This document shows, in pieces, positions 1 to 6,099 of a stretch of 10,493 bases of DNA. The notes below the pieces were generated by a model. That model worked only from the letters and a program-made list of their open reading frames with translations. It was not told the DNA's origin and searched no databases. The first letter of the stretch is position 1. Every line of letters starts with the position of its first letter. Position numbers and translations under genes: made by a program. This DNA comes from UBA9676 sp036522155 (lineage in GTDB: Bacteria; Actinomycetota; Actinomycetes; Streptosporangiales; Streptosporangiaceae): assembly GCA_036522155.1 (NCBI GenBank), contig DATDGI010000454.1:1-10493 (forward strand). Reading direction: 5' to 3'.

Positions 1-70
1 ACACTTGCGGGAGGATGGCATCCTGCGCCTAAGCTGCGGCCAGGCCGGCCAGGGACCCGCGAATGGACGG

Positions 71-153
71 TGGGCGAGGAGGGATTTGAACCCTCACGTC
101 CTTTCGGACACACGGACCTGAACCGTGCGCGTCTGCCGTTCCGCCACCCGCCC
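71..153 (-). tRNA. tRNA-Leu (anticodon CAG)
   Basis: Read on the minus strand, this 83-nt stretch folds as a class II tRNA. It has a 7-bp acceptor stem (GGGCGGG with CTCGCCC, one G-U wobble), a short D stem (GCG/CGC), and a 5-bp anticodon stem CACGG/CCGTG closing the loop TTCAGGT. A long variable arm (GTCC-GAAA-GGAC) and the T arm GAGGG-TTCAAAT-CCCTC complete it. The anticodon CAG lies at plus-strand 118-120, so it reads CUG, the dominant leucine codon of GC-rich genomes. The long variable arm and the A discriminator fit leucine rather than serine. The bases after the discriminator are CCG, so the terminal CCA is not encoded and must be added after transcription. It diverges from fhaA. Confidence 0.95.
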
Positions 154-166
154 TGGGCAACGAGTC

Positions 167-196
167 ACGTTAGCACGCCGGCGAGCCTGCCCTCAG
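167..196 (-). promoter_or_regulatory. Candidate promoter of tRNA-Leu
   Basis: On the minus strand a -35-like CTGAGG (plus-strand 191-196) is followed after 18 bp by a -10-like TAACGT (plus-strand 167-172). The tRNA 5' end at 153 lies 13 nt past the -10 box, which leaves room for a short leader removed by RNase P. Both boxes match the vegetative sigma consensus only in part. This is an inference from spacing and sequence. Confidence 0.35.
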
Positions 197-202
197 CGCC
201 GA

Positions 203-208
203 TACCAT
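203..208 (+). promoter_or_regulatory. Candidate -10 box upstream of fhaA
   Basis: TACCAT fits the actinobacterial TANNNT -10 pattern and lies 17 nt before the fhaA ribosome binding site. No recognisable -35 hexamer sits 16-19 bp upstream. The whole divergent gap between the tRNA and fhaA is only 84 bp, so the fhaA promoter is probably within it, but this particular box is weakly supported. Confidence 0.25.
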
Positions 209-224
209 CGGATGCGAGCAGGGG

Positions 225-231
225 AAGGAGG
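225..231 (+). promoter_or_regulatory. Ribosome binding site that sets the fhaA start
   Basis: AAGGAGG is an almost complete anti-16S match placed 6 nt before the GTG at 238. It is the reason for choosing this start over upstream ATG or GTG codons, which would run the frame back through the tRNA gene. Confidence 0.85.
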
Positions 232-237
232 TACCCA

Positions 238-993
238 GTGGGAGTGCTGCAGCGCTTCGAGCGCAGGCTCGAAGGGATGGTGGAGGGTGCCTTCGCGCGG
301 GCGTTCAAATCCGAGCTCGAACCGGTCGAGATCGCCAGCGCGGTACAGCGCGAGATGGATGATCGTGCTGCCATCGTCGCACAGGGCAGAACATTGGTGC
401 CTAACGACTTCGTGGTCGAACTGTCCGAGACCGACTACGAGCGGCTTGAGGTCTACGCGGACAACCTCGGCATCGAGCTCGCCACGCTGGCCCGCGAGCA
501 CGCCAAGGAACAGGGCTACTCCTTCGTCGGGCCGGTACGGATGCGGTTCGAGGGCGTGCCCGACCTCACTACCGGCACGTTCCGGATCCGCTCCGGGGTG
601 ATCCGCGGGACCACCGTGGAGGGCGGCGAGATCCGGCGGCCCGCGAGCGACCTGCCCCGCCCGCCCGGTGCCTTCTCCGGCCGGCCGCGGCTGCTGGTGT
701 CCGGCCCGGAGCCGGGCGCGGACGGCAGCATGCAGCGCACCTTCGAGCTCACCGCGCCGGTGACGATGCTGGGCCGGGGGACCGACTGCGACCTGCGGCT
801 GGTCGATCCGGGGGTGTCACGTCACCATGCTGAGCTGCGGGTCGAGGACGACGAGGTGGTGCTGGTTGACCTCGGATCTACCAATGGCACGTTCGTCAAC
901 GGGGAGCCGGTCCGGCGGGTATCACTCACCGACGGGACGCGAGTCACGCTGGGCCGCACTACCCTGGTGTTCCGCCGGGACGGTATCTACTGA
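238..993 (+). CDS. fhaA: FhaA: DUF3662 and FHA domain phosphothreonine-reader protein
   Basis: A cytoplasmic adaptor of 251 aa that reads phosphothreonine on partners of the PknB circuit. The N-terminal ~125 residues, starting GVLQRFERRLEGMVEGAFAR and containing EPVEIASAVQREMDD, match the FhaA N-terminal domain (DUF3662). A Gly/Pro/Arg-rich linker follows. The C-terminal FHA domain spans about residues 165-250, with all signature elements visible: G179-R180, S194-R195-H196-H197, and S214-T215-N216-G217 followed by TFVNG. No membrane segment is present. In mycobacteria FhaA engages phosphorylated MviN/MurJ-type and kinase partners in peptidoglycan precursor control; that role is inferred here from homology. 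It is shorter than the M. tuberculosis protein, which has a much longer linker. It is first in the cluster, 65 bp before fhaB. The GTG start is fixed by the RBS at 225-231 and by the family N-terminus. Confidence 0.93.
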   Translation: MGVLQRFERRLEGMVEGAFARAFKSELEPVEIASAVQREMDDRAAIVAQGRTLVPNDFVVELSETDYERLEVYADNLGIELATLAREHAKEQGYSFVGPVRMRFEGVPDLTTGTFRIRSGVIRGTTVEGGEIRRPASDLPRPPGAFSGRPRLLVSGPEPGADGSMQRTFELTAPVTMLGRGTDCDLRLVDPGVSRHHAELRVEDDEVVLVDLGSTNGTFVNGEPVRRVSLTDGTRVTLGRTTLVFRRDGIY

Positions 994-1058
994 CCGCCAG
1001 CAGGGGTCACACTGAATGACGAAACAGTGGTCACGGCCACCCGAGGACACATAACCCG
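994..1058 (+). other. fhaA-fhaB intergenic gap with GGTCAC direct repeats
   Basis: This 65-bp gap is the only break before pbpA. It holds two copies of GGTCAC (1005-1010 and 1029-1034) flanking a comparatively A-rich stretch, and a 5-bp inverted repeat CACTG/CAGTG (1010-1014 and 1025-1029) with a 10-nt loop. No convincing promoter or terminator is seen. A weak Shine-Dalgarno-like CGAGGA lies near 1042-1047, about 11 nt before the fhaB start. Confidence 0.3.
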
Positions 1059-1556
1059 ATGAACGCCCTCACGCTCACCCTGATCCGGCTCGCTTTCCTG
1101 GCCGTCCTATGGCTGTTCGTGATCGCGGCCGTGGGAGTGGTGCGCACCGACCTGTTCGGGCCCGCCGTGTCCGCCCGGCAGCAGCGGCGCCAGGCGAAGG
1201 CACAGCAGCGCCCGTCGCGCGCCAAGCCCGCACGGGCGCCGCGGCCGGCGAAAGCCACCCGGGGGGCACCCCATGTGCTGCTGGTGACCGCGGGTGCGCT
1301 GGCCGGGACGTCGATCGGGCTCGCTGACCAGCAAATCACCATCGGCCGGGCCAATGACGCCACGCTGGTGCTCTCCGATGACTACGCTTCGAGCCGACAT
1401 GCCCGGCTGTTCCCCCAGGACGGGCAGTGGGTCGTTGAGGATCTCGGATCCACCAACGGCACGTATCTTGACCGGCAGAAGGTGACCCAGCCAACGCCGG
1501 TGCCCGCCGGCGTGCCGATCCGCATCGGCAAGACCGTTCTGGAACTGCGCAGATGA
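1059..1556 (+). CDS. fhaB: FhaB (FipA-type): membrane-anchored FHA domain protein
   Basis: A 165-aa protein with one N-terminal membrane segment (about residues 5-27, LTLIRLAFLAVLWLFVIAAV). A basic Arg/Ala/Gln-rich linker (about 36-70) and a C-terminal FHA domain (about 73-165) follow. The phosphothreonine-binding signature is intact: G96-R97-A98-N99, S112-R113-H114-A115, and S131-T132-N133-G134-T135. The short TM-linker-FHA layout is that of actinobacterial FhaB/FipA, which in mycobacteria joins cell-division and wall-synthesis proteins after phosphorylation by the PknA/PknB kinases. The TGA stop overlaps the pstP ATG by 4 nt, so reader and phosphatase are probably made in step. The ATG start is preferred because it begins right at the membrane anchor; its RBS is weak and somewhat distant. 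Confidence 0.92.
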   Translation: MNALTLTLIRLAFLAVLWLFVIAAVGVVRTDLFGPAVSARQQRRQAKAQQRPSRAKPARAPRPAKATRGAPHVLLVTAGALAGTSIGLADQQITIGRANDATLVLSDDYASSRHARLFPQDGQWVVEDLGSTNGTYLDRQKVTQPTPVPAGVPIRIGKTVLELRR

Positions 1557-3013
1557 CACTTGCTCTCCGCTATGCGGTCCGTTCAGACGTCGGTCTCCTC
1601 CGCGAGGGGAACGAGGATTCGGCGTACGCGGGCCCCCGCCTGCTCGCCGTCGCTGACGGCATGGGAGGCCACGCGGCGGGCGAGGTCGCCAGCGCGGTCG
1701 CCATCGCCGCGATCAAGGATCTGGACGGGGACCTGCCCGCCAGCGAACTGCTGGATGCGCTGGCCGACGCGGTGACCAGGGCCAACCATCAGCTGCACGA
1801 CATGGTCGCGGCCAACCCGTCGATCGGCGGCATGGGCACGACCCTCACCGCCATGCTGTGGTCGGGCGGGCTTGTGGCCCTGTGCCACATCGGGGACTCC
1901 CGGGCGTATGTGCTGTCCGGGGGCGAGTTCCAGCAGCTCACGCACGACCACACGCTCGTGCAGTCGCTGGTCGACGACGGCCGGATCAGCCCGGACGAGG
2001 CGGCCACCCACCCGCAGCGGTCGCTGCTGCTGCGCGCACTCGACGGCAGTGCCGACGTGGAGCCGGATCTGTCGCTGCGGGAGGCGCGGGCCGGTGACCG
2101 CTACCTGCTGTGCTCGGACGGCCTGTCCGGGGTGGTGAGCGAGCAGACCCTGCACCGGGCGCTGGCCACCATCGCCGAGCCGGACGACGCCGTGCGTCAG
2201 CTCATCGACCTGGCCATCAAGGGCGGCGGCCCGGACAACATCACCTGCATCGTCGCCGACGTTGTGGACAGCGCGACCGCCTTGCGGCCGCCCAGCGAGG
2301 TGTCGGTGCTGGCCGGCGCGGCCTCGAACGGCGGCGGCCGGCCGCCGCTGCGGACCGACAGCCCGGCCGGGCGGGCGCACGTGCTCACCCAGACGGCGCC
2401 GCAGGCCGCGATCGTGATCGCGCACGACGACCCCGCGCCGCGGGCCCCGGCGGCCGAGGCCGCCGAGGCGGAGGGGCCGGTGCGGCGGCGCTTCCCGATC
2501 GTGAAGTCGCTGATCGCGCTGCTGCTGGTGCTGGTGGTCGGCGGCGGGTACCTGGGCTGGCGGTACACCCAGAGCCAGTACTACGTCGGCACGAACGCGG
2601 GCCAGGTCGTCATCTACCGCGGGATCAACCAGAACGTGGCCGGGCTGGACCTGTCGCACGTTTACCAGCGGACCGGTATTCCGATGGCCAAGCTGCCGCT
2701 GCCGGACCAGAGCCTGATCACCGCGACCATCACCGCCAGCAGCCTCGCCCGGGCGCGGCAGATCGTCGGCAACATCCGCAACGACTACCAGGCCTGCCAG
2801 ACCGCGATCGCCAGCCTGAACGCCTACCAGGCCAGGATCGCCGCCTACAACGCGGCCCTGGCCGCGTACAAGGGGCGGTTCGGGACCACCGGGCCGGTCC
2901 GGCTGCACGGCAAGACCGTCCACACGCCGCCCCGCCGGCCGGCCGGGACACAGCCCACCGTCCCCAGTGACTGTCCCACCTCCGGCACCACCGGGACCGG
3001 GACGGCTCCGTGA
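1553..3013 (+). CDS. pstP: PstP: membrane PP2C-family Ser/Thr phosphatase
   Basis: A 486-aa metal-dependent phosphatase that reverses PknB phosphorylation. The PP2C domain covers about residues 5-240, with metal-binding residues in place: N20-E21-D22, D35-G36-M37-G38-G39-H40, G114-D115-S116-R117, D189 in CSDGLSG, and G226-P227-D228-N229. A variable Ala/Pro linker (about 240-312) leads to one membrane span (about 319-337, LIALLLVLVVGGGYLGW). About 148 extracellular residues follow. They begin with YYVGTNAGQVVIYRGINQNV, a stretch typical of actinobacterial PstP tails, continue into an Ala/Tyr/Gln-rich probable helical region, and end in a Pro/Thr/Gly-rich tail. Two extracellular cysteines (in QACQTA and SDCPTS) could form a disulfide. 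The start overlaps fhaB by ATGA and the stop overlaps rodA by GTGA. Function is well supported; the role of the outer tail is unknown. Confidence 0.96.
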   Translation: MTLALRYAVRSDVGLLREGNEDSAYAGPRLLAVADGMGGHAAGEVASAVAIAAIKDLDGDLPASELLDALADAVTRANHQLHDMVAANPSIGGMGTTLTAMLWSGGLVALCHIGDSRAYVLSGGEFQQLTHDHTLVQSLVDDGRISPDEAATHPQRSLLLRALDGSADVEPDLSLREARAGDRYLLCSDGLSGVVSEQTLHRALATIAEPDDAVRQLIDLAIKGGGPDNITCIVADVVDSATALRPPSEVSVLAGAASNGGGRPPLRTDSPAGRAHVLTQTAPQAAIVIAHDDPAPRAPAAEAAEAEGPVRRRFPIVKSLIALLLVLVVGGGYLGWRYTQSQYYVGTNAGQVVIYRGINQNVAGLDLSHVYQRTGIPMAKLPLPDQSLITATITASSLARARQIVGNIRNDYQACQTAIASLNAYQARIAAYNAALAAYKGRFGTTGPVRLHGKTVHTPPRRPAGTQPTVPSDCPTSGTTGTGTAP

Positions 3014-4482
3014 GCGCCGTGGCGACCCCCGGGGAGCCAGCTGGGACCGGGCAATTGCCCGCCGCCCGGCACGCCGCCCAGGAACGCGCGGCGCCGATGC
3101 CGCGGGGGCGGCGGCAGACCGAACTGGCCATGCTGGTCTTCGCCGTCGGCGTGGTGCTGCTCGCCTACGCGAACGCCGGGCTGGGCCTGAACGGCCACAT
3201 CCCGTCCGGGCTGATCACCTACGGCATCGGGTTCGCCGTGCTGGTCGGGATCGCGCACGTGGCGGTCCGCAGGCTGGCCCCGTGGGCCGACCCGCTGCTG
3301 CTGCCGCTGGCCGCGCTGCTGAACGGCCTCGGGCTGGTGATGATCTACCGGCTGCAGGAGTCCGGGCGGAGCGGCAATCCGGGCAACGTGATCTCCACCA
3401 TGACCGCCTCGACGGCGACCTTCCAGCTCGTCTGGAGCGCGCTGGGCATCGCCGCCTTCGTGGGGGTGCTGGCGCTGATCAGGGAACCGCGGGTGCTCCA
3501 GCGCTACACCTACACCCTCGGCGCGGTCGGGCTGGCGCTGCTGGCCCTGCCGGCCGTGCTGCCGTCACGGTTCAGCGAGGTGCCGGGGACCACCGCGAAA
3601 ATCCAGGTGGCGGTGGGCGGGTTCAGCATCCAGCCGGAGGAGTTCGCCAAGCTGGCGCTGGCCGTGTTCTTCGCCGGCTACCTGGTGGCCAAGCGCGACG
3701 TGCTGGCGCTGGCCGGCCGCCGGGTGCTCGGCATCGACCTGCCCCGCGGCCGCGACCTGGGGCCGGTGCTCATCGCCTGGGGGGCCAGCCTGCTGGTGCT
3801 GGTGTTCGAGGGCGACGTTGGCACCTCGGCGCTGTTCTTCGGCCTGTTCGTGGTCATGCTCTACATCGCCACCCAGCGGACCTCCTGGCTGCTCATCGGC
3901 GGGATCCTGTTCGTGGCGGGCTCGCTCATCGCGGCCAAGCTGTTCAGCCACGTCGGCGTCCGGTTCACCATCTGGCTGCACGCCTTCAGCGGAAACAACC
4001 CCTACAACATCTCCTACCAGACGGTGCAGGGCCTGTATGGGCTCGGCTACGGCGGGGTGCTCGGCACCGGCCTCGGGCACGGCCAGCCGTACTGGACGCC
4101 ACTGGTGCAGAGCGACTTCATCATCACCGCGTTCGGCGAGGAACTCGGCCTGACCGGGCTGATGGCGATCCTGCTCATCTACGGCCTGATCGTGCAGCGG
4201 GGGCTGCGGGCGTCGATGGCGGTCAGGGATCCGTTCTCCAAGCTGCTGGCGGGCGGACTGTCGTTCGTGATCGCGCTGCAGGTCTTCGTCATCGTCGGCG
4301 GCGTGACCCGGCTGATCCCGCTGACCGGCATCACCACCCCGTTCCTGTCCCAGGGCGGTTCGTCGCTGGTGGCCAGCTGGATGCTGATCGCGCTGCTGAT
4401 GCGGGTCAGCGACACCGCCCGGCGGCCGGCCCCGCAGCCGATCCAGGAAGAAGGCATGACCCAGGTGGTGAGGGGCGGATGA
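3010..4482 (+). CDS. rodA: RodA: SEDS-family peptidoglycan glycosyltransferase
   Basis: A 490-aa multi-pass membrane protein that polymerises lipid II into glycan strands as partner of the class B PBP encoded next. After a ~35-residue cytoplasmic N-terminus rich in Pro/Ala/Arg there are about twelve hydrophobic segments. SEDS landmarks are visible: FSIQPEEFAKLAL, the loop VFEGDVGTSALFF with the likely catalytic Asp at D269, QSDFIITAFGEELGLTG, and the C-terminal TGITTPFLSQGGSSLVASW. FtsW is the main alternative. Being paired with PbpA and lying in the fhaA-pknB cluster favours the RodA name, as in M. tuberculosis. The GTG start overlaps the pstP stop by 4 nt and the stop overlaps the pbpA ATG by 4 nt, so stoichiometric production with both neighbours is likely. 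Confidence 0.93.
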   Translation: MSAVATPGEPAGTGQLPAARHAAQERAAPMPRGRRQTELAMLVFAVGVVLLAYANAGLGLNGHIPSGLITYGIGFAVLVGIAHVAVRRLAPWADPLLLPLAALLNGLGLVMIYRLQESGRSGNPGNVISTMTASTATFQLVWSALGIAAFVGVLALIREPRVLQRYTYTLGAVGLALLALPAVLPSRFSEVPGTTAKIQVAVGGFSIQPEEFAKLALAVFFAGYLVAKRDVLALAGRRVLGIDLPRGRDLGPVLIAWGASLLVLVFEGDVGTSALFFGLFVVMLYIATQRTSWLLIGGILFVAGSLIAAKLFSHVGVRFTIWLHAFSGNNPYNISYQTVQGLYGLGYGGVLGTGLGHGQPYWTPLVQSDFIITAFGEELGLTGLMAILLIYGLIVQRGLRASMAVRDPFSKLLAGGLSFVIALQVFVIVGGVTRLIPLTGITTPFLSQGGSSLVASWMLIALLMRVSDTARRPAPQPIQEEGMTQVVRGG

Positions 4483-5975
4483 ACCATGCCCTGCGCCGGG
4501 TCTCGCTGGTGGCCCTGGCCATGTTCCTGCTGCTGCTGCTCAACGTGAACTACGTGCAGGCGTTCGAGCCGTCCTTCCTGGCCGGGCAGCGCGGCAACGC
4601 CCGCGTCTTCGCCGAGCAGTTCCAGTACCAGCGCGGGTCGATCATCACCGCTGACAACAAGACGATGGCAGAGTCGGTGCACCGCCAGGGCATCTACAGC
4701 TACCAGCGGGTCTATCCCGATCCCCTGGTGTACGCGCCGGTCACCGGCTACGACTCGATCTACAGCAGCACCGGCATCGAGGAGACCGAGGACAAGTACC
4801 TGGCCGGGACCGACCCGAAGCTGACCGTGCACAACCTGATCGACCTGGTGACCGGCAAGCCCAAGCGCGGCGCCACGGTCCAGCTCACCATCAATTCCGT
4901 GGCCCAGCAGGCGGCCTACGACGCTCTCAAGGCGACCGGGCTGCCCAGCGGCGTGGTGGCGATCCAGCCGTCCACCGGCGCCATCCTGGCGCTGGCGTCC
5001 TACCCGACGTTCAACCCGAACAAGTACGCCACGTTCGACGGTACCCAGCTCAAGAACATCGACGACCGCTACCGGGCCAGCCCCCAGCAGCCGCTGCTGA
5101 ACCGGGCCATCGACCAGACCTTCCCGCCCGGCTCCACCTTCAAGATCGTGACCAGCTCGACCGCGTTCTCCAACGGCGGCTACAACCCCGACACCCGGGT
5201 GTACGCGCCGACCAACCTGAAGCTGCCGCACACCACCAACCAGCTGATCAACTTCGACAACTCGCCGTGCAACGACGGCAGCAACCCGACCGGGAACGGG
5301 AAGGTGCCGCTCATCTTCGCGTTCACCGTGTCCTGCAACACGGTGTTCGGCAACCTGGGCATGCACCTGGGTGACAACCCGCTGCGGGCGCAGGCCGGCA
5401 AGTTCGGCATGAACAACCCGAACCTGAACATCCCGCTGCCGGTGGCGCAGAGCAACTACCCGCCGATCCCGGGCAACGACCCCGCGCTCACCGCCTACTC
5501 GGCGATCGGCCAGTACAACGACACGGTCACGCCCCTGCAGGAGGCCATGTTCGCGGCCGCCATCGCCAACAACGGCAACCTGATGACCCCGTACCTGGTC
5601 CAGCGGGTCACCGCGCCGGATCTGACCCCGCTGGTGACCGCGCAGCCGGCCTCGATGGGCCAGGCGGTCACCCCGCAGGTGGCCGGGGAGGTGGCGAGGA
5701 TGATGGTGAGCGTGGTCCAGTCGACGGACGGCACCGCGCACACGGTCGTCACCTCGGGAACCAGCTACACGGTCGCGGCCAAGACCGGCACGGCCCAGAA
5801 CGGCATCAAAAACACCCAGCTCGACGATGCGGTATTCACCTGTTATGCACCTGTCACCAACCCGCAGATCGCCATAGGCGTCATAGTGAAAGGCGGTGGG
5901 CTGGGCGCGGATGCCTCGGCGCCGGTCGCGGTGAAGATCATCCAGGCTTACCTGTCCTCGCTGGCGAAGCGATGA
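4479..5975 (+). CDS. pbpA: PbpA: class B penicillin-binding protein (transpeptidase)
   Basis: A 498-aa membrane-anchored D,D-transpeptidase that cross-links peptidoglycan made by RodA. It has a short cytoplasmic N-terminus, one membrane anchor (about residues 8-26, with an LLLLL run), a dimerisation/pedestal region (about 27-180), and the transpeptidase domain. All three penicillin-binding motifs are present: S219-T220-F221-K222 (nucleophile Ser219), S285-C286-N287, and K435-T436-G437-T438. The length is close to mycobacterial PbpA (~490 aa). The ATG at 4479 overlaps the rodA stop and begins just before the anchor; GAGGGG a few bases upstream can act as RBS. The upstream open frame reaching 2967 is the +1 shadow of rodA. 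A few A/T-ending codons unusual for this gene (ATA twice, GTA, TGT-TAT-GCA-CCT) cluster near the 3' end. Confidence 0.95.
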   Translation: MNHALRRVSLVALAMFLLLLLNVNYVQAFEPSFLAGQRGNARVFAEQFQYQRGSIITADNKTMAESVHRQGIYSYQRVYPDPLVYAPVTGYDSIYSSTGIEETEDKYLAGTDPKLTVHNLIDLVTGKPKRGATVQLTINSVAQQAAYDALKATGLPSGVVAIQPSTGAILALASYPTFNPNKYATFDGTQLKNIDDRYRASPQQPLLNRAIDQTFPPGSTFKIVTSSTAFSNGGYNPDTRVYAPTNLKLPHTTNQLINFDNSPCNDGSNPTGNGKVPLIFAFTVSCNTVFGNLGMHLGDNPLRAQAGKFGMNNPNLNIPLPVAQSNYPPIPGNDPALTAYSAIGQYNDTVTPLQEAMFAAAIANNGNLMTPYLVQRVTAPDLTPLVTAQPASMGQAVTPQVAGEVARMMVSVVQSTDGTAHTVVTSGTSYTVAAKTGTAQNGIKNTQLDDAVFTCYAPVTNPQIAIGVIVKGGGLGADASAPVAVKIIQAYLSSLAKR

Positions 5976-6099
5976 GCACGCGGGACAGGCAGAGAACGTT
6001 CAGGTGCCGGGCGATGCCCGGGGTGGCCTGCGCGCCGGGGTGGCGCATCACCCCGCCCCACGATTGACTACATCCAGGACGGTTACGGAAGTGCGAGAC
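5976..6099 (+). promoter_or_regulatory. pbpA-pknB intergenic region with GC-rich hairpins
   Basis: This 124-bp gap is the largest same-strand break in the cluster. It contains a hairpin with stem CCGGGC/GCCCGG and a GAT loop (6007-6021), 31 nt after the pbpA stop. A second has stem CGGGGTG/CACCCCG and a 6-nt loop (6036-6055). An alternative stem GCGCC/GGCGC (6032-6046) excludes the second one. GGGGTGGC occurs twice (6020-6027, 6037-6044), offering the CACCCC strand two partners. There is no T run, so classical intrinsic termination is unproven. TTGACT at 6064-6069 resembles a -35 box, but no fitting -10 follows. The GGAAG at 6087-6091, 8 nt before the pknB ATG, is the probable RBS. Confidence 0.5.

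Noticed and set aside
7..28. Hairpin (AGGAT-GGC-ATCCT with outer GCG/CGC) 43 nt past the tRNA-Leu 3' end
   Set aside because: It could end the tRNA transcript, but the stem is interrupted and no T run follows on the minus strand. It sits at the window edge, so I left it out of the feature list.
70..237. Upstream extension of the fhaA frame to an ATP-rich-looking start at 70
   Set aside because: It runs antisense through the tRNA-Leu gene, lacks an RBS and adds residues not seen in the family. The GTG at 238 has a near-perfect RBS and the family N-terminus.
1583..2923. 446-codon open frame on the minus strand opposite pstP
   Set aside because: Shadow of third-position G/C bias. The product is rich in Arg, Gly, Val, Gln and His with no recognisable domain, and the sense frame is a full PP2C phosphatase.
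2967..4478. Apparent fusion of a ~500-residue N-terminal region to PbpA
   Set aside because: The upstream part is the +1 frame of rodA, Arg/Gly/Ala-rich without domains. The real PbpA begins at ATG 4479 with a membrane anchor and the overlapping stop/start.
4179..5741. 520-codon minus-strand open frame opposite rodA and pbpA
   Set aside because: Same GC-bias artefact. It spans two real genes, is low complexity (Val/Gly/Arg/His) and has no domain signature.
6064..6092. TTGACT as the -35 box of a pknB promoter
   Set aside because: No TANNNT-like -10 lies 16-19 bp downstream, so I do not call a promoter, although one may exist in the gap.
6004..6099. Alternative pknB start at ATG 6004 or GTG 6091
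   Set aside because: Residues encoded by 6004-6099 come from hairpin DNA and do not resemble kinase N-termini. GTG 6091 overlaps the GGAAG Shine-Dalgarno. With ATG 6100 the catalytic residue numbers match M. tuberculosis PknB.
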